A stretch of DNA of 64,000 bases from CBDDHT01 sp965227905 (GTDB taxonomy: Bacteria > Pseudomonadota > Alphaproteobacteria > Rhizobiales > Methyloligellaceae), in assembly GCA_965227905.1 (NCBI GenBank), contig OZ245780.1, positions 1,426,001 to 1,490,000 on the forward strand. Direction: 5' to 3'. Each line of letters begins with the position of its first letter. Positions within the stretch are counted from its first letter, which is position 1. The notes under the pieces were generated by a model. It searched no databases. It was not told the origin of the DNA and saw only the letters and a program-made list of their open reading frames with translations. Position numbers and translations under genes: made by a program. Shown piece after piece: positions 45,098-52,963 of this stretch.

Positions 45098-46267
45098 ATG
45101 GCTCATCTTTGCCGCGATTGCTTATGGATGGGAGAGACGATTGGCACGGACTGCCCGCGCTGTCAGAGCCGCCGTATGGTCGCGCACGGCGAACTGCAAA
45201 TGCTGTCCATCGCCCATGTGGACTGTGACGCTTTTTACGCCTCTGTCGAAAAACGCGATGATCCAAGTCTTGCAGACAAGCCGTTACTCATAGGTGGTAC
45301 CAGTGGACGCGGCGTGGTCACCACAGCCTGCTATGTGGCCAGGAAGTTCGGGCCGCGCTCGGCTATGCCAATGTTCAAGGCGCTCAAACTCTGCCCGGAT
45401 GCGGTCGTCATTCCGCCCGATATGGCGAAGTATCAGGCAGTGAGCCGTCAGATTCGTGCTCTTTTTCAAGAGGTGACGGATTGCATCGAACCGGTTTCAA
45501 TCGACGAGGCGTTTCTGGATCTCGATCCCGAACATCGCAAGCGCGATGAAGCGCCTGCCGTATCCCTGTCGCGATTGGCCGGCGAAATTGAAAAACAGGT
45601 CGGCGTGACTGTCTCGGTTGGACTTTCCTACAACAAGTCGCTGGCAAAGCTCGCATCGGACATCGAGAAACCGCGAGGCTTCTCCATGATTGGGCGCACT
45701 GAGGCGCGTGCTTTTCTCCGCGATTTGCCGGTGACGAAGATCCACGGTGTCGGGGCGGCCACGGCAGAGCGTATGGAGCAGGCCGGTTGGACGACCATCG
45801 GACAGTTGCAAGAGCTCCCTGAAGAGGAACTCGTTGCGCGCTTCGGTCGGTTCGGTCGGCGTCTCGCACTTTACGTCCATGGGGAAGACGATCGCCTGGT
45901 TTCATCCAGCCGGTCCACGAAGAGCATTTCTTCGGAAACGACGTTTACGGTCGATCAGTCGTCATTCGAGCCGATGGCCGAGGCTCTGGACAGACTTGCG
46001 GAGCGGGTTGCAGAACGGGCTCGTGCGAAGTCCATGGCTGGCCGCGGTGTTACACTGAAGCTCAAGACAAGCGATTTCCAGACGATCACCCGGAGCCGAC
46101 AACTTGCGTCGCCCACTCAAAGGACCGATCAGATAAGGCTTGCGGGCCGGCACCTGCTCGAAAAAGAGATCGACGGCCGGCGCTATCGTTTGATTGGAAT
46201 TGGACTGAGTGCGCTGGGTCCGGCTGACGACGCAGATCCGCCCAGCCTGTTCGACTCGCTGGATTGA
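45098..46267 (+). CDS. dinB: DNA polymerase IV with N-terminal zinc-ribbon
   Basis: A 389-residue Y-family translesion polymerase. Residues 1-30 hold a zinc-ribbon-like set of cysteines (CRDC...CPRC), a known extra of many alphaproteobacterial DinB proteins. The palm begins at IAHVDCDAFYASVEKRD (first catalytic Asp), and the other catalytic pair is in PVSIDEAFLDLD. A helix-hairpin-helix thumb (KIHGVGAATAERM) and the little-finger domain follow. It copies past damaged bases with low fidelity. ATG 45098 is chosen over TTG 45041 because it gives the usual MAHLCRDCLW start. No LexA box was identified. It converges with the DUF255 gene. Confidence 0.95.
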   Translation: MAHLCRDCLWMGETIGTDCPRCQSRRMVAHGELQMLSIAHVDCDAFYASVEKRDDPSLADKPLLIGGTSGRGVVTTACYVARKFGPRSAMPMFKALKLCPDAVVIPPDMAKYQAVSRQIRALFQEVTDCIEPVSIDEAFLDLDPEHRKRDEAPAVSLSRLAGEIEKQVGVTVSVGLSYNKSLAKLASDIEKPRGFSMIGRTEARAFLRDLPVTKIHGVGAATAERMEQAGWTTIGQLQELPEEELVARFGRFGRRLALYVHGEDDRLVSSSRSTKSISSETTFTVDQSSFEPMAEALDRLAERVAERARAKSMAGRGVTLKLKTSDFQTITRSRQLASPTQRTDQIRLAGRHLLEKEIDGRRYRLIGIGLSALGPADDADPPSLFDSLD

Positions 46268-46280
46268 TTGCAATTCCCGA

Positions 46281-48128
46281 CTATTGAACGACCCGCCTGG
46301 TAACGCGTTGTTTCATCGTCTTGGCGACTGCGGTCTCAAGCTCCGAAGCCGCAAAAACCGGCAGGGAGCAGATCTGATTGGCGCAGGCGAATGCGGCAGG
46401 TTTTTCGAGTGCCGGATACGTCACATCCGGGTTTGCCATAGGGGGCCCCGCAGGGTCCCACCAGTCAATGCGTTTGGTTGCTATGGGCAGTCTGAGTGCC
46501 GCTCGATGCAAGGACAGCGCCATGCTGTTGTCCTTCGGGCCGACAATCGTGATATGGGCTGGCTCCATCGCGAGTTCATCGTCCGCAAGCACAATACCCA
46601 CCAGAAAGCGACGTTTCAGTGCAACCGTATCGGTGGTGAGATATCCCATTGCATGGGCTGCCATGCTCCTGAATCGCTGTTTGCCGAATGTCCGGTGCAT
46701 GAGATTGGCAAATCGCGCGAGCCGAATGTTTTCTTCGATGTTCAGATATGGATCGGCAAAGGCACCGCCAGCTGCAGCCGGTTTGGCTGTGGTGACATAG
46801 CCGGCAACGTCATGGCGGAAGTGTTCCTCCATGAAGTCGCCCGCCGCCGCCGCTTGCCTCAACCACCTTGTGTCGCCTGTAGCGCTGTAGAGATCGAAGA
46901 GCCCCTGCGCCATTGCCAGTGTATCGGAGAGGAAAGGCCCGCCGCGATCTTTCTCGCCGTGCAGGAAGCCGCCTCCCTCGATCTGCCGATTGGTCAGAAC
47001 CCATTCGGCGGCGCGTCTTGCCTGATCCAGCGCGGCTTCATCGCCCGAAAGGCCGTAATAGGCGGCAAGGCCGGAAATCGCCCAGCCGTTTTCGCGGGCA
47101 TAGCGGTTCGTATCAACCGGCGGTGCCTTGGCTGCTTTCATCCGTTCGACAGCATCGAGTTTGTAGAAATGCTCGCCCAGGATTTCAGCGTCGACATCCG
47201 CATCCTGACTTGTATAGAAACTGCCGTCCGGGCTCATGAGATGGGTCGTCAGATAGCCATGGATGGCCTTGGCGGCTTGTCGATATCTGGCGTCGCCGAA
47301 GAGTGCGTACGCCCGGGAATAGAGCCGCAATGTCTGGGCCTGGAACCACATGAGTTTCTCGAAATGCGGCGCAGACCAGTCGCGCTTGTGAGAATATTGA
47401 TAGACGCCGCCCCAGACGGGATCGATCAGAGACAACGCAGCGTTCAGTGTTTCGCGGACGCGGCGCTCCATCTGCTTGTCCCCATTGCGGGCGCGCTCCA
47501 CGGCATATTCAACCACTTCGGGCTGCATGAACTTAAGGCGCTTGCCCCAGCCGGCATGCTCAACGTCATAGCTATCGGCCATGACCTTGAGGATCGCGTC
47601 GCGCTGTGCCTGGGTGAGGAACGGGTTGGGTGAGCGTGCCACTTCGGCTCGTGGCGGCAGGGCAGGGACCTGATCGGGGTGATGCAGAATCGTATAGAGA
47701 ATATTGCTCATCAGGCTCGGGCGCAGGAAGCCCTGGAATTTGGCGACTTCATTCCCGTCATGATCGAAGACGATGGTTGCCGGCCAGCCCCAATCGCCAT
47801 AACGCGACGCCAGATCGGGGTTGGCGTCCTGGTCGACCCTGACAGCGATGAAGCCCGCATCGATAATCCGGCGGACCACAGGATGGGCATATGTCCGGCG
47901 TTCCATGAAGTGGCACCAGTGGCACCAACGGGCATTCAGATCGAGGAGTACAAAGCGCTTTTGGGCCCTGGCCGCGGGAAACAAGCTGTCGTCCCATCCG
48001 CGCCATACGATCTCAGGGGCCGGTGTTTCGTCTGCAGAGCGTGCGTCGGCGGGCTGTTGCGCCACAGCAGTTCCCGATGCGGCGACGGCAAAAATGCCGA
48101 TCATTGCGACGAATAGAGAGCGAAACAT
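46281..48128 (-). CDS. DUF255 thioredoxin-fold protein, exported
   Basis: A 615-residue protein with a signal peptide (SLFVAMIGIFAVAASGTAVA). The N-terminal DUF255 thioredoxin-like domain has the motif RWCHWCHFME, the C-H-W-C redox pair of this family, followed by the VDQDANPDLASRYGDWGWPAT region. The rest is an alpha/alpha-barrel like the YyaL/spermatogenesis-associated 20 family (WGVYQYSHKRDW, FYTSQDADVDAEILGEHFY). Family members are usually cytoplasmic and about 670 residues long, so the signal peptide is notable. Activity is unproven. ATG 48128 has GGAG about 10 bases ahead; ATG 48143 is possible. It is convergent with dinB. Confidence 0.88.
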   Translation of the reverse strand: MFRSLFVAMIGIFAVAASGTAVAQQPADARSADETPAPEIVWRGWDDSLFPAARAQKRFVLLDLNARWCHWCHFMERRTYAHPVVRRIIDAGFIAVRVDQDANPDLASRYGDWGWPATIVFDHDGNEVAKFQGFLRPSLMSNILYTILHHPDQVPALPPRAEVARSPNPFLTQAQRDAILKVMADSYDVEHAGWGKRLKFMQPEVVEYAVERARNGDKQMERRVRETLNAALSLIDPVWGGVYQYSHKRDWSAPHFEKLMWFQAQTLRLYSRAYALFGDARYRQAAKAIHGYLTTHLMSPDGSFYTSQDADVDAEILGEHFYKLDAVERMKAAKAPPVDTNRYARENGWAISGLAAYYGLSGDEAALDQARRAAEWVLTNRQIEGGGFLHGEKDRGGPFLSDTLAMAQGLFDLYSATGDTRWLRQAAAAGDFMEEHFRHDVAGYVTTAKPAAAGGAFADPYLNIEENIRLARFANLMHRTFGKQRFRSMAAHAMGYLTTDTVALKRRFLVGIVLADDELAMEPAHITIVGPKDNSMALSLHRAALRLPIATKRIDWWDPAGPPMANPDVTYPALEKPAAFACANQICSLPVFAASELETAVAKTMKQRVTRRVVQ

Positions 48129-48338
48129 GCGCCGATGCTCCATCAAGACGGCAGGCCTTCAGTCTATTGGTGACGTGGGTGGGATGGCCAATCACGCCAT
48201 ATCGCGGATTGGTGATCGTGAGACGCTGCAACGGTCGGGGTTTTCATGGCGTGCAAGACCGTCTAATACCTGCGGCGATCACTATTGACCGCCGCAGATA
48301 TTGCAATTTGGCCGTGTTTTCAGCCGAGGGAAAAGCGC

Positions 48339-49541
48339 GTGGTAACGAACGCAACCGGGGCAGGGACGCCTGAACCAAGCGAGGCTCCTGAAAAGCGCCG
48401 ATTCTGGCACGCGCTTAAGCGCGATCGCTACGCCGGATGGTCGCTCTATTTTTGGCATGGAATGCGGGTTCGCGCCTGGTTCCATCTCATGCGCCGGAAC
48501 AATTTCAAGACGAATCTCAAATGTCTGCCGAATGTTCTGTCGGTCAGCATGATTGCGCCCTGGAACTCACTGCTCTACCGGATCACCGAAGCCATTTACA
48601 AGCGACGGGCCGAGGCGACGGAGATTCCCCCGCCGGTTTTTGTCATCGGCCATTGGCGGACGGGCACGACATATCTGCACGATCTGCTGGCTGCCGATCC
48701 CGGATATGGCTATCCGACGACCTATGAGTGTTTCTTCCCAAACCATTTTTTGCTGACGGAGCGGGTGGCCCGTTTCTGGTTCAAATATGCCTTGCCTGAA
48801 AAGCGTCCTCAGGACGATGTGGAGGTCGGTGTCGATCGGCCGCAGGAGGATGAATTTGCGCTCTGCAACATGGGTATCGGTTCCGTCTACTTCACCTGGG
48901 CGCTCCAGCATCAGGGCCCTGTCGACCAGGCCTATCTCGATCTGCGGATGCTTGGGGACGATGAAAAGAAGAAGTGGAACGACGCTTTGCTCTGGTTCAT
49001 CCGGCGCGTCACGTTGCAGCAGAAGAAGCCGCTGATACTCAAAACACCCCAGCACACGGCGCGGCTCGCCACATTGATCAAGCTCTTTCCAAATGCGCGC
49101 TTTATTCACATCGCGCGCAATCCGGCGGCCGTCTTCCCGTCCACGATGCGTCTATGGAAATCCATGGACTCCATTCAGGGACTGGAGAACCCGCCCAACG
49201 ACGATCCCTGGCTCGAGCCCTATATTGTCGATCAGTTCATGCGTGTCTTCCGGGCCTATGAGGATGACCGCGATCTCATTCCAGAAGGGCAAATCGCCGA
49301 GATTCGTTATGAAGATCTCGTCGCCGACCCGAAGGGCACGCTCAAACGACTCTATGGTGAACTGGGATTGGGCGACTTTTCGAACGCAGAACCGGCTGTG
49401 GATGCCTACCTGTCAAAAACAAAAGACTATAAGACGAACGCCTATCAGCTACCGCCCGAACAGAAGCGCCGCATAGAGAGTGCCTGGGGGCCGTATTACG
49501 ATCGCTTTGGTTATGAACGCGCGGCTGAGCCGAGTGCGTGA
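48339..49541 (+). CDS. Sulfotransferase family protein
   Basis: A 400-residue cytoplasmic enzyme. The 5'-phosphosulfate loop GHWRTGTTYLHDLL (near residue 105) and the 3'-phosphate motif RNPAAVFPSTMRLWKS (near 265) are both present, so it should bind PAPS and move sulfate to an acceptor. The acceptor (glycan, lipid, small alcohol) is unknown. The C-terminus carries a LVADPKGTLKRLYGELG helix typical of Sulfotransfer_3 proteins. Start: GTG 48339 with GAGGG 8 bases ahead is better than TTG 48285. It stands alone between divergent DUF255 and the small exported protein downstream. Confidence 0.9.
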   Translation: MVTNATGAGTPEPSEAPEKRRFWHALKRDRYAGWSLYFWHGMRVRAWFHLMRRNNFKTNLKCLPNVLSVSMIAPWNSLLYRITEAIYKRRAEATEIPPPVFVIGHWRTGTTYLHDLLAADPGYGYPTTYECFFPNHFLLTERVARFWFKYALPEKRPQDDVEVGVDRPQEDEFALCNMGIGSVYFTWALQHQGPVDQAYLDLRMLGDDEKKKWNDALLWFIRRVTLQQKKPLILKTPQHTARLATLIKLFPNARFIHIARNPAAVFPSTMRLWKSMDSIQGLENPPNDDPWLEPYIVDQFMRVFRAYEDDRDLIPEGQIAEIRYEDLVADPKGTLKRLYGELGLGDFSNAEPAVDAYLSKTKDYKTNAYQLPPEQKRRIESAWGPYYDRFGYERAAEPSA

Positions 49542-49577
49542 CACCTGCGACACTTCCGTCCGCTGCCAATCGAAAAA

Positions 49578-49991
49578 ATGGAGTTTGCCGTGATCGCGTC
49601 CTGTTTTCGTCCGTTTGCTTTCGTTCTTGGACTTGCACTGTTCGTCGTCGCCGGCCTTGAACCTGCCGAAGCGCGCCGTGATGTGATTTCGAAGGCCGGC
49701 AAATGCTACATCATCTCATCATCATTCCACGGCACGAATCCGCCAAAGGCGCTTCGTCAGGCACAGGGTGATCTGGAGCTCGCGATCAAGCGGTTGTCGA
49801 AAAAGGAAGGTTGGAAGAATCCTCGGGTCAGCCCGCAACGTGTTCGCCCTAATCCAACATTGCGATCGAAAGTGACAGCCGATGTGATGCTAAAGCCGGA
49901 CGTCAAGACAAGCCGTTCATACACCCAATGCTGGGAAGGCGTGATCTGGCCCTATGTCTGTACGTCTGGCGCCAAGCTTTGTCCGCGCTGA
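49578..49991 (+). CDS. Small exported hypothetical protein
   Basis: A 137-residue protein with a signal peptide (FRPFAFVLGLALFVVAGLEPAEA). The mature 105 residues contain four cysteines, basic patches and a regular C-terminal pattern (SYTQCWEGVIWPYVCTSGAKLCPR) suggestive of disulfides. I do not recognise the family. It follows the sulfotransferase by 36 bases on the same strand and may be in its transcript. GTG 49590 is an alternative start. Confidence 0.65.
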   Translation: MEFAVIASCFRPFAFVLGLALFVVAGLEPAEARRDVISKAGKCYIISSSFHGTNPPKALRQAQGDLELAIKRLSKKEGWKNPRVSPQRVRPNPTLRSKVTADVMLKPDVKTSRSYTQCWEGVIWPYVCTSGAKLCPR

Positions 49992-50101
49992 TCAACTCCA
50001 TGTGAGCCTGCCATGGCTGTGCTTGGCCGAAGTACCGATTTGATGGACTATCCTAAGTTTCCAGAAACTGTCTTCAACACTAGATGTCAGGACTGCATAT
50101 A

Positions 50102-51046
50102 ATGACAGACGCTTGCTCGGAGATCATGCTGCACAATTATCCTCAATCTCCGGTCGCGGAAAAAGTACGCGTTGCACTCGGGATCAAAGGCGTCTCATGG
50201 CACTCGGTTGAAATACCGCGGTTGCCGCCAAAACCGAATCTGGTTGCGTTGACAGGCGGATACCGACGCACGCCCGTCATGCAGATTGGCGCCGACATCT
50301 ATTGCGACAGCCAATGCATCATTCGCGAGCTTGAGAAGCGCTATCCCGATCCGACATTCTTTCCGACCTCGGATGCTGGTCTGATGTGGTGTCTCAGCCG
50401 GTGGACCGATGGGGTTTTCTTCGATCTTGCGGTGAAAATCGTTCTAGGCTCCGCGGGCGATGAACTGCCGCGCGATTTCGCCGAAGACCGTGGTCGACTC
50501 TATCTAGGTCCGGACTGGGCCGAAGGGCTTAAGGCGGCAGGCGCGGCCCTCCCGCATCTCGTCTCGCAGATCGATGCCCCATTGTCGTGGCTCAACAACC
50601 AATTGTCGGATGGCCGAAGGTTTCTGTTGGGCGATAGCCCTGGCGCAATCGACGCGCAGATCTATTACGCCGTCTGGTTTGTGCGCGGGCGATGGGATCA
50701 GGGTCCGGCATATCTGTCTCAATATCCGTCGCTCGAGCGCTGGGAGGAAAATGTGAAGGCCATCGGCCATGGCAATATGAGCGATCTCGATCCGGAGGAT
50801 GCAATCGCAAGGGCCTCCGAGTGCTCGCCTCTTGCGGGAGGCACTGTCGCTGCAAATGATCCGCAAGGACTAAAGCCCGGAATGAAGGTTGTGGTCTCTC
50901 CCGACGTCGACGGCGGCGAGCAACCGGTGGAAGGAAAACTGGTCGCAGCAGATCCAGAGGTCGTCACGATCCATCGCACCGAGCCTGGCGTCGGTGACCT
51001 GCACGTGCATTTCCCTCGCGCCGGTTACAAGGTCAAGATGTGCTGA
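50102..51046 (+). CDS. Glutathione S-transferase-like protein
   Basis: A 314-residue protein. The first 80 residues are a thioredoxin-fold GST N-terminal domain (LHNYPQSPVAEKVRVALGIKGV, then RRTPVMQIGADIYCDSQCIIREL, with the usual cis-Pro and Asp-Ser turn for glutathione binding). A helical C-terminal domain spans about 90-230. The last 80 residues (GLKPGMKVVVSPDVDGGEQPVEGKL) form a small extra beta domain not typical of GSTs. It may detoxify electrophiles or bind them. ATG 50102 has AGGA about 10 bases ahead; ATG 50084 has none. Confidence 0.85.
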   Translation: MTDACSEIMLHNYPQSPVAEKVRVALGIKGVSWHSVEIPRLPPKPNLVALTGGYRRTPVMQIGADIYCDSQCIIRELEKRYPDPTFFPTSDAGLMWCLSRWTDGVFFDLAVKIVLGSAGDELPRDFAEDRGRLYLGPDWAEGLKAAGAALPHLVSQIDAPLSWLNNQLSDGRRFLLGDSPGAIDAQIYYAVWFVRGRWDQGPAYLSQYPSLERWEENVKAIGHGNMSDLDPEDAIARASECSPLAGGTVAANDPQGLKPGMKVVVSPDVDGGEQPVEGKLVAADPEVVTIHRTEPGVGDLHVHFPRAGYKVKMC

Positions 51047-51130
51047 GATAACCTATTCGCGCCGAATTCTGCGGTTCTTAAATCATCATGATCGTTAATT
51101 TTCGGCCAGCAAACTCTGACACATGCGCAG

Positions 51131-51952
51131 TCAATCCAGCATACCGAGTTTCGAGAGTATCGCCTTTCCGATGGCGATTCGTTTCGGTGCATCGGCTGCG
51201 GTTGCCATGTCGATGTTTACGGCGAATGCATAGATGCGCTCGTTGCGCTCAACCCACCCCGTCCACCATCCGATCTTTCTGCTCCAGCCTGTCTTGGCGT
51301 AAATCGCAAAAGCGTCATTGCGCTCGAACCGAATAATATCGCGCACGACCAATTGCGTCCGCTTCTCGGCACTGAGCGCTTGTTGTGCGAGACGCCCCAT
51401 GAAAGATGCTTGTTCGATCGCGGTGATCTTTAGAGGGCCGCGCAACCAAAACTGATCGACAACGGTCCCCACGTTCCGGTTGCCATAGTCCAGTCGCGCA
51501 AGCCATTTCCTATACCTGTCGAGACCAATTCGGCGTGCGATCTGTTGGTAGACCGGCACGTTCGAAACGGGTATCGCATCGCGCAATGACATGTCTTGTT
51601 CCCAGGTCTTAACCGGCTGTGGTTCTCCACCGTAGGGAATGATCTCGTTTTCGCTCTTCACGACGCCCGTTTCGAGTGCGATCAAGCTGTTCGCGACTTT
51701 GAAGGTCGATGCTGGAACGAATCGCATTCTGGCTCTGTCAGCGTTCACGAGGGTCATTTGATTGCCCGACACGTCATAGGCGACGAACGTCCCCACGACT
51801 CCGTGCTCCTCGAACACTGTTGCGAGATCAGTTCGGACCCGGGTGTCCGTGTTTTCAGCACCGGCTTGCAATGCGAGTGCTGCAGCACCGAAGACAATCA
51901 GCAGGCACAAGAATAGTCGTTTTGCCAGGCATGGCGTCAATGCGCCAATCAT
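51131..51952 (-). CDS. Class D (OXA-type) beta-lactamase
   Basis: A 273-residue exported serine beta-lactamase. The signal peptide is RLFLCLLIVFGAAALALQAGA. All class D motifs are seen: nucleophile S82-T-F-K85 (K85 normally carbamylated), S130-N-V132, YGN at 156-158, K220-T-G222, the conserved FWLRGPLKI and WWTGWVE. Such enzymes hydrolyse penicillins and sometimes carbapenems; the spectrum cannot be judged. The start ATG overlaps the stop of the SMP-30-type gene as ATGA, with GGGGGG just ahead, so the two are translationally coupled on the minus strand. An in-frame upstream extension exists but overlaps the neighbour. It looks chromosomal and native, with no mobile element around it. Confidence 0.93.
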   Translation of the reverse strand: MIGALTPCLAKRLFLCLLIVFGAAALALQAGAENTDTRVRTDLATVFEEHGVVGTFVAYDVSGNQMTLVNADRARMRFVPASTFKVANSLIALETGVVKSENEIIPYGGEPQPVKTWEQDMSLRDAIPVSNVPVYQQIARRIGLDRYRKWLARLDYGNRNVGTVVDQFWLRGPLKITAIEQASFMGRLAQQALSAEKRTQLVVRDIIRFERNDAFAIYAKTGWSRKIGWWTGWVERNERIYAFAVNIDMATAADAPKRIAIGKAILSKLGMLD

Positions 51953-52926
51953 CCCCCCGCAACACCTTGTGTATTCACATAGAGGGAATAGAGCGACTGG
52001 CTGGCTGCCATGAACAAGCGGTTTCGTTTCGGTCCGCCGAAACAGACATTGGCGCAGCGTTCCGGCAACTGGATAAATCCGATGGACTCTCCATCCGGCG
52101 CAACAACGCGCACGCCATCCAGTTCTTCGCTTCCCATGCCCCAGCCACACCATAGATTGCCGTCGATATCGCAGCGCATGCCATCTGGTGTGCCGCCCGG
52201 GCCGGCGTCGATATGTACCCGCTTGTTGGCGATCGTCTTCCCGTCCGCTCCGACGTCGTAGGCCAGAATTTTGCGATGCGGTTCGCCGCGGGACTCGACA
52301 ACATAGAGAATGCGCTCATCCGGCGAGAAGCAGAGCCCATTCGGCCCAAGCACATCGTCAGCGACAATCGTTGCCTCTCCGGTCTGTCCGTCGACCCGGT
52401 AAACGGCTTGCGGCACTTCGGATTCAGCCTTGTGGCCCTCGTAATTGCCGAGAATGCCGAAGAGCGGATCGCTAAACCAAATCGATCCATCTGACTTCAC
52501 CACCACATCGTTCGGCGAATTGAGGCGCTTGCCGCTCCAGCGCTCCATGATCGGTGTGATGGTGCCATCGATCTCCGTTCGTGACACCCGCCGTCCGCCA
52601 TGCTCACAAGTGATCAGCCGGCCTTGCCGGTCTCTCGTGTGGCCATTCGCAAAGTCGGACGGTTTGCGGTAGACGCTCACCGTGCCTGTTTCTTCTTCCC
52701 ATTTCAGAATGCGGTTGTTGGGAATATCGCTCCACAAAAGATACCGACCGTCGCCAAACCAGACCGGCCCCTCGGACCATCGGCACCCTGTATAGAGCTG
52801 CTCGACTGCCGCACTGAATATCGTGTAGGGCCGAAATCTGTCGTCCAGAATCTTGATCGCCGGATCGGGATAGCGGGGATGATCGCGCCAACCGGCGCTC
52901 AAGGGCGTTTCAGTCGTCATTGGCAT
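51949..52926 (-). CDS. SMP-30/gluconolactonase-like hydrolase
   Basis: A 325-residue six-bladed propeller protein of the SMP-30/gluconolaconase/LRE-like family. Metal-binding positions are visible in EGPVWFGDGRYLLWSDI, SPNDVVVKSDGSIWFSD, GPNGLCFSPDERILYV and GGTPDGMRCDIDGNLW. Members open lactone rings of sugars or similar, using Ca or Zn. There is no signal peptide. ATG 52926 is taken, with ATG 52920 two codons later; the frame is open further but runs into the MMPL gene. It overlaps the beta-lactamase start by 4 bases, hence one operon, perhaps with the MMPL gene 37 bases ahead. Confidence 0.88.
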   Translation of the reverse strand: MPMTTETPLSAGWRDHPRYPDPAIKILDDRFRPYTIFSAAVEQLYTGCRWSEGPVWFGDGRYLLWSDIPNNRILKWEEETGTVSVYRKPSDFANGHTRDRQGRLITCEHGGRRVSRTEIDGTITPIMERWSGKRLNSPNDVVVKSDGSIWFSDPLFGILGNYEGHKAESEVPQAVYRVDGQTGEATIVADDVLGPNGLCFSPDERILYVVESRGEPHRKILAYDVGADGKTIANKRVHIDAGPGGTPDGMRCDIDGNLWCGWGMGSEELDGVRVVAPDGESIGFIQLPERCANVCFGGPKRNRLFMAASQSLYSLYVNTQGVAGG

Positions 52927-52963
52927 GTCCGATCGCAATCGAAGGTGATTGTCTCTATGTCGG

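Noticed and set aside
46209..47633. 474-codon open frame antisense to the DUF255 gene
   Set aside because: The opposite strand encodes an obvious family protein with a CxxC motif. This frame is composition-driven and overlaps the dinB end.
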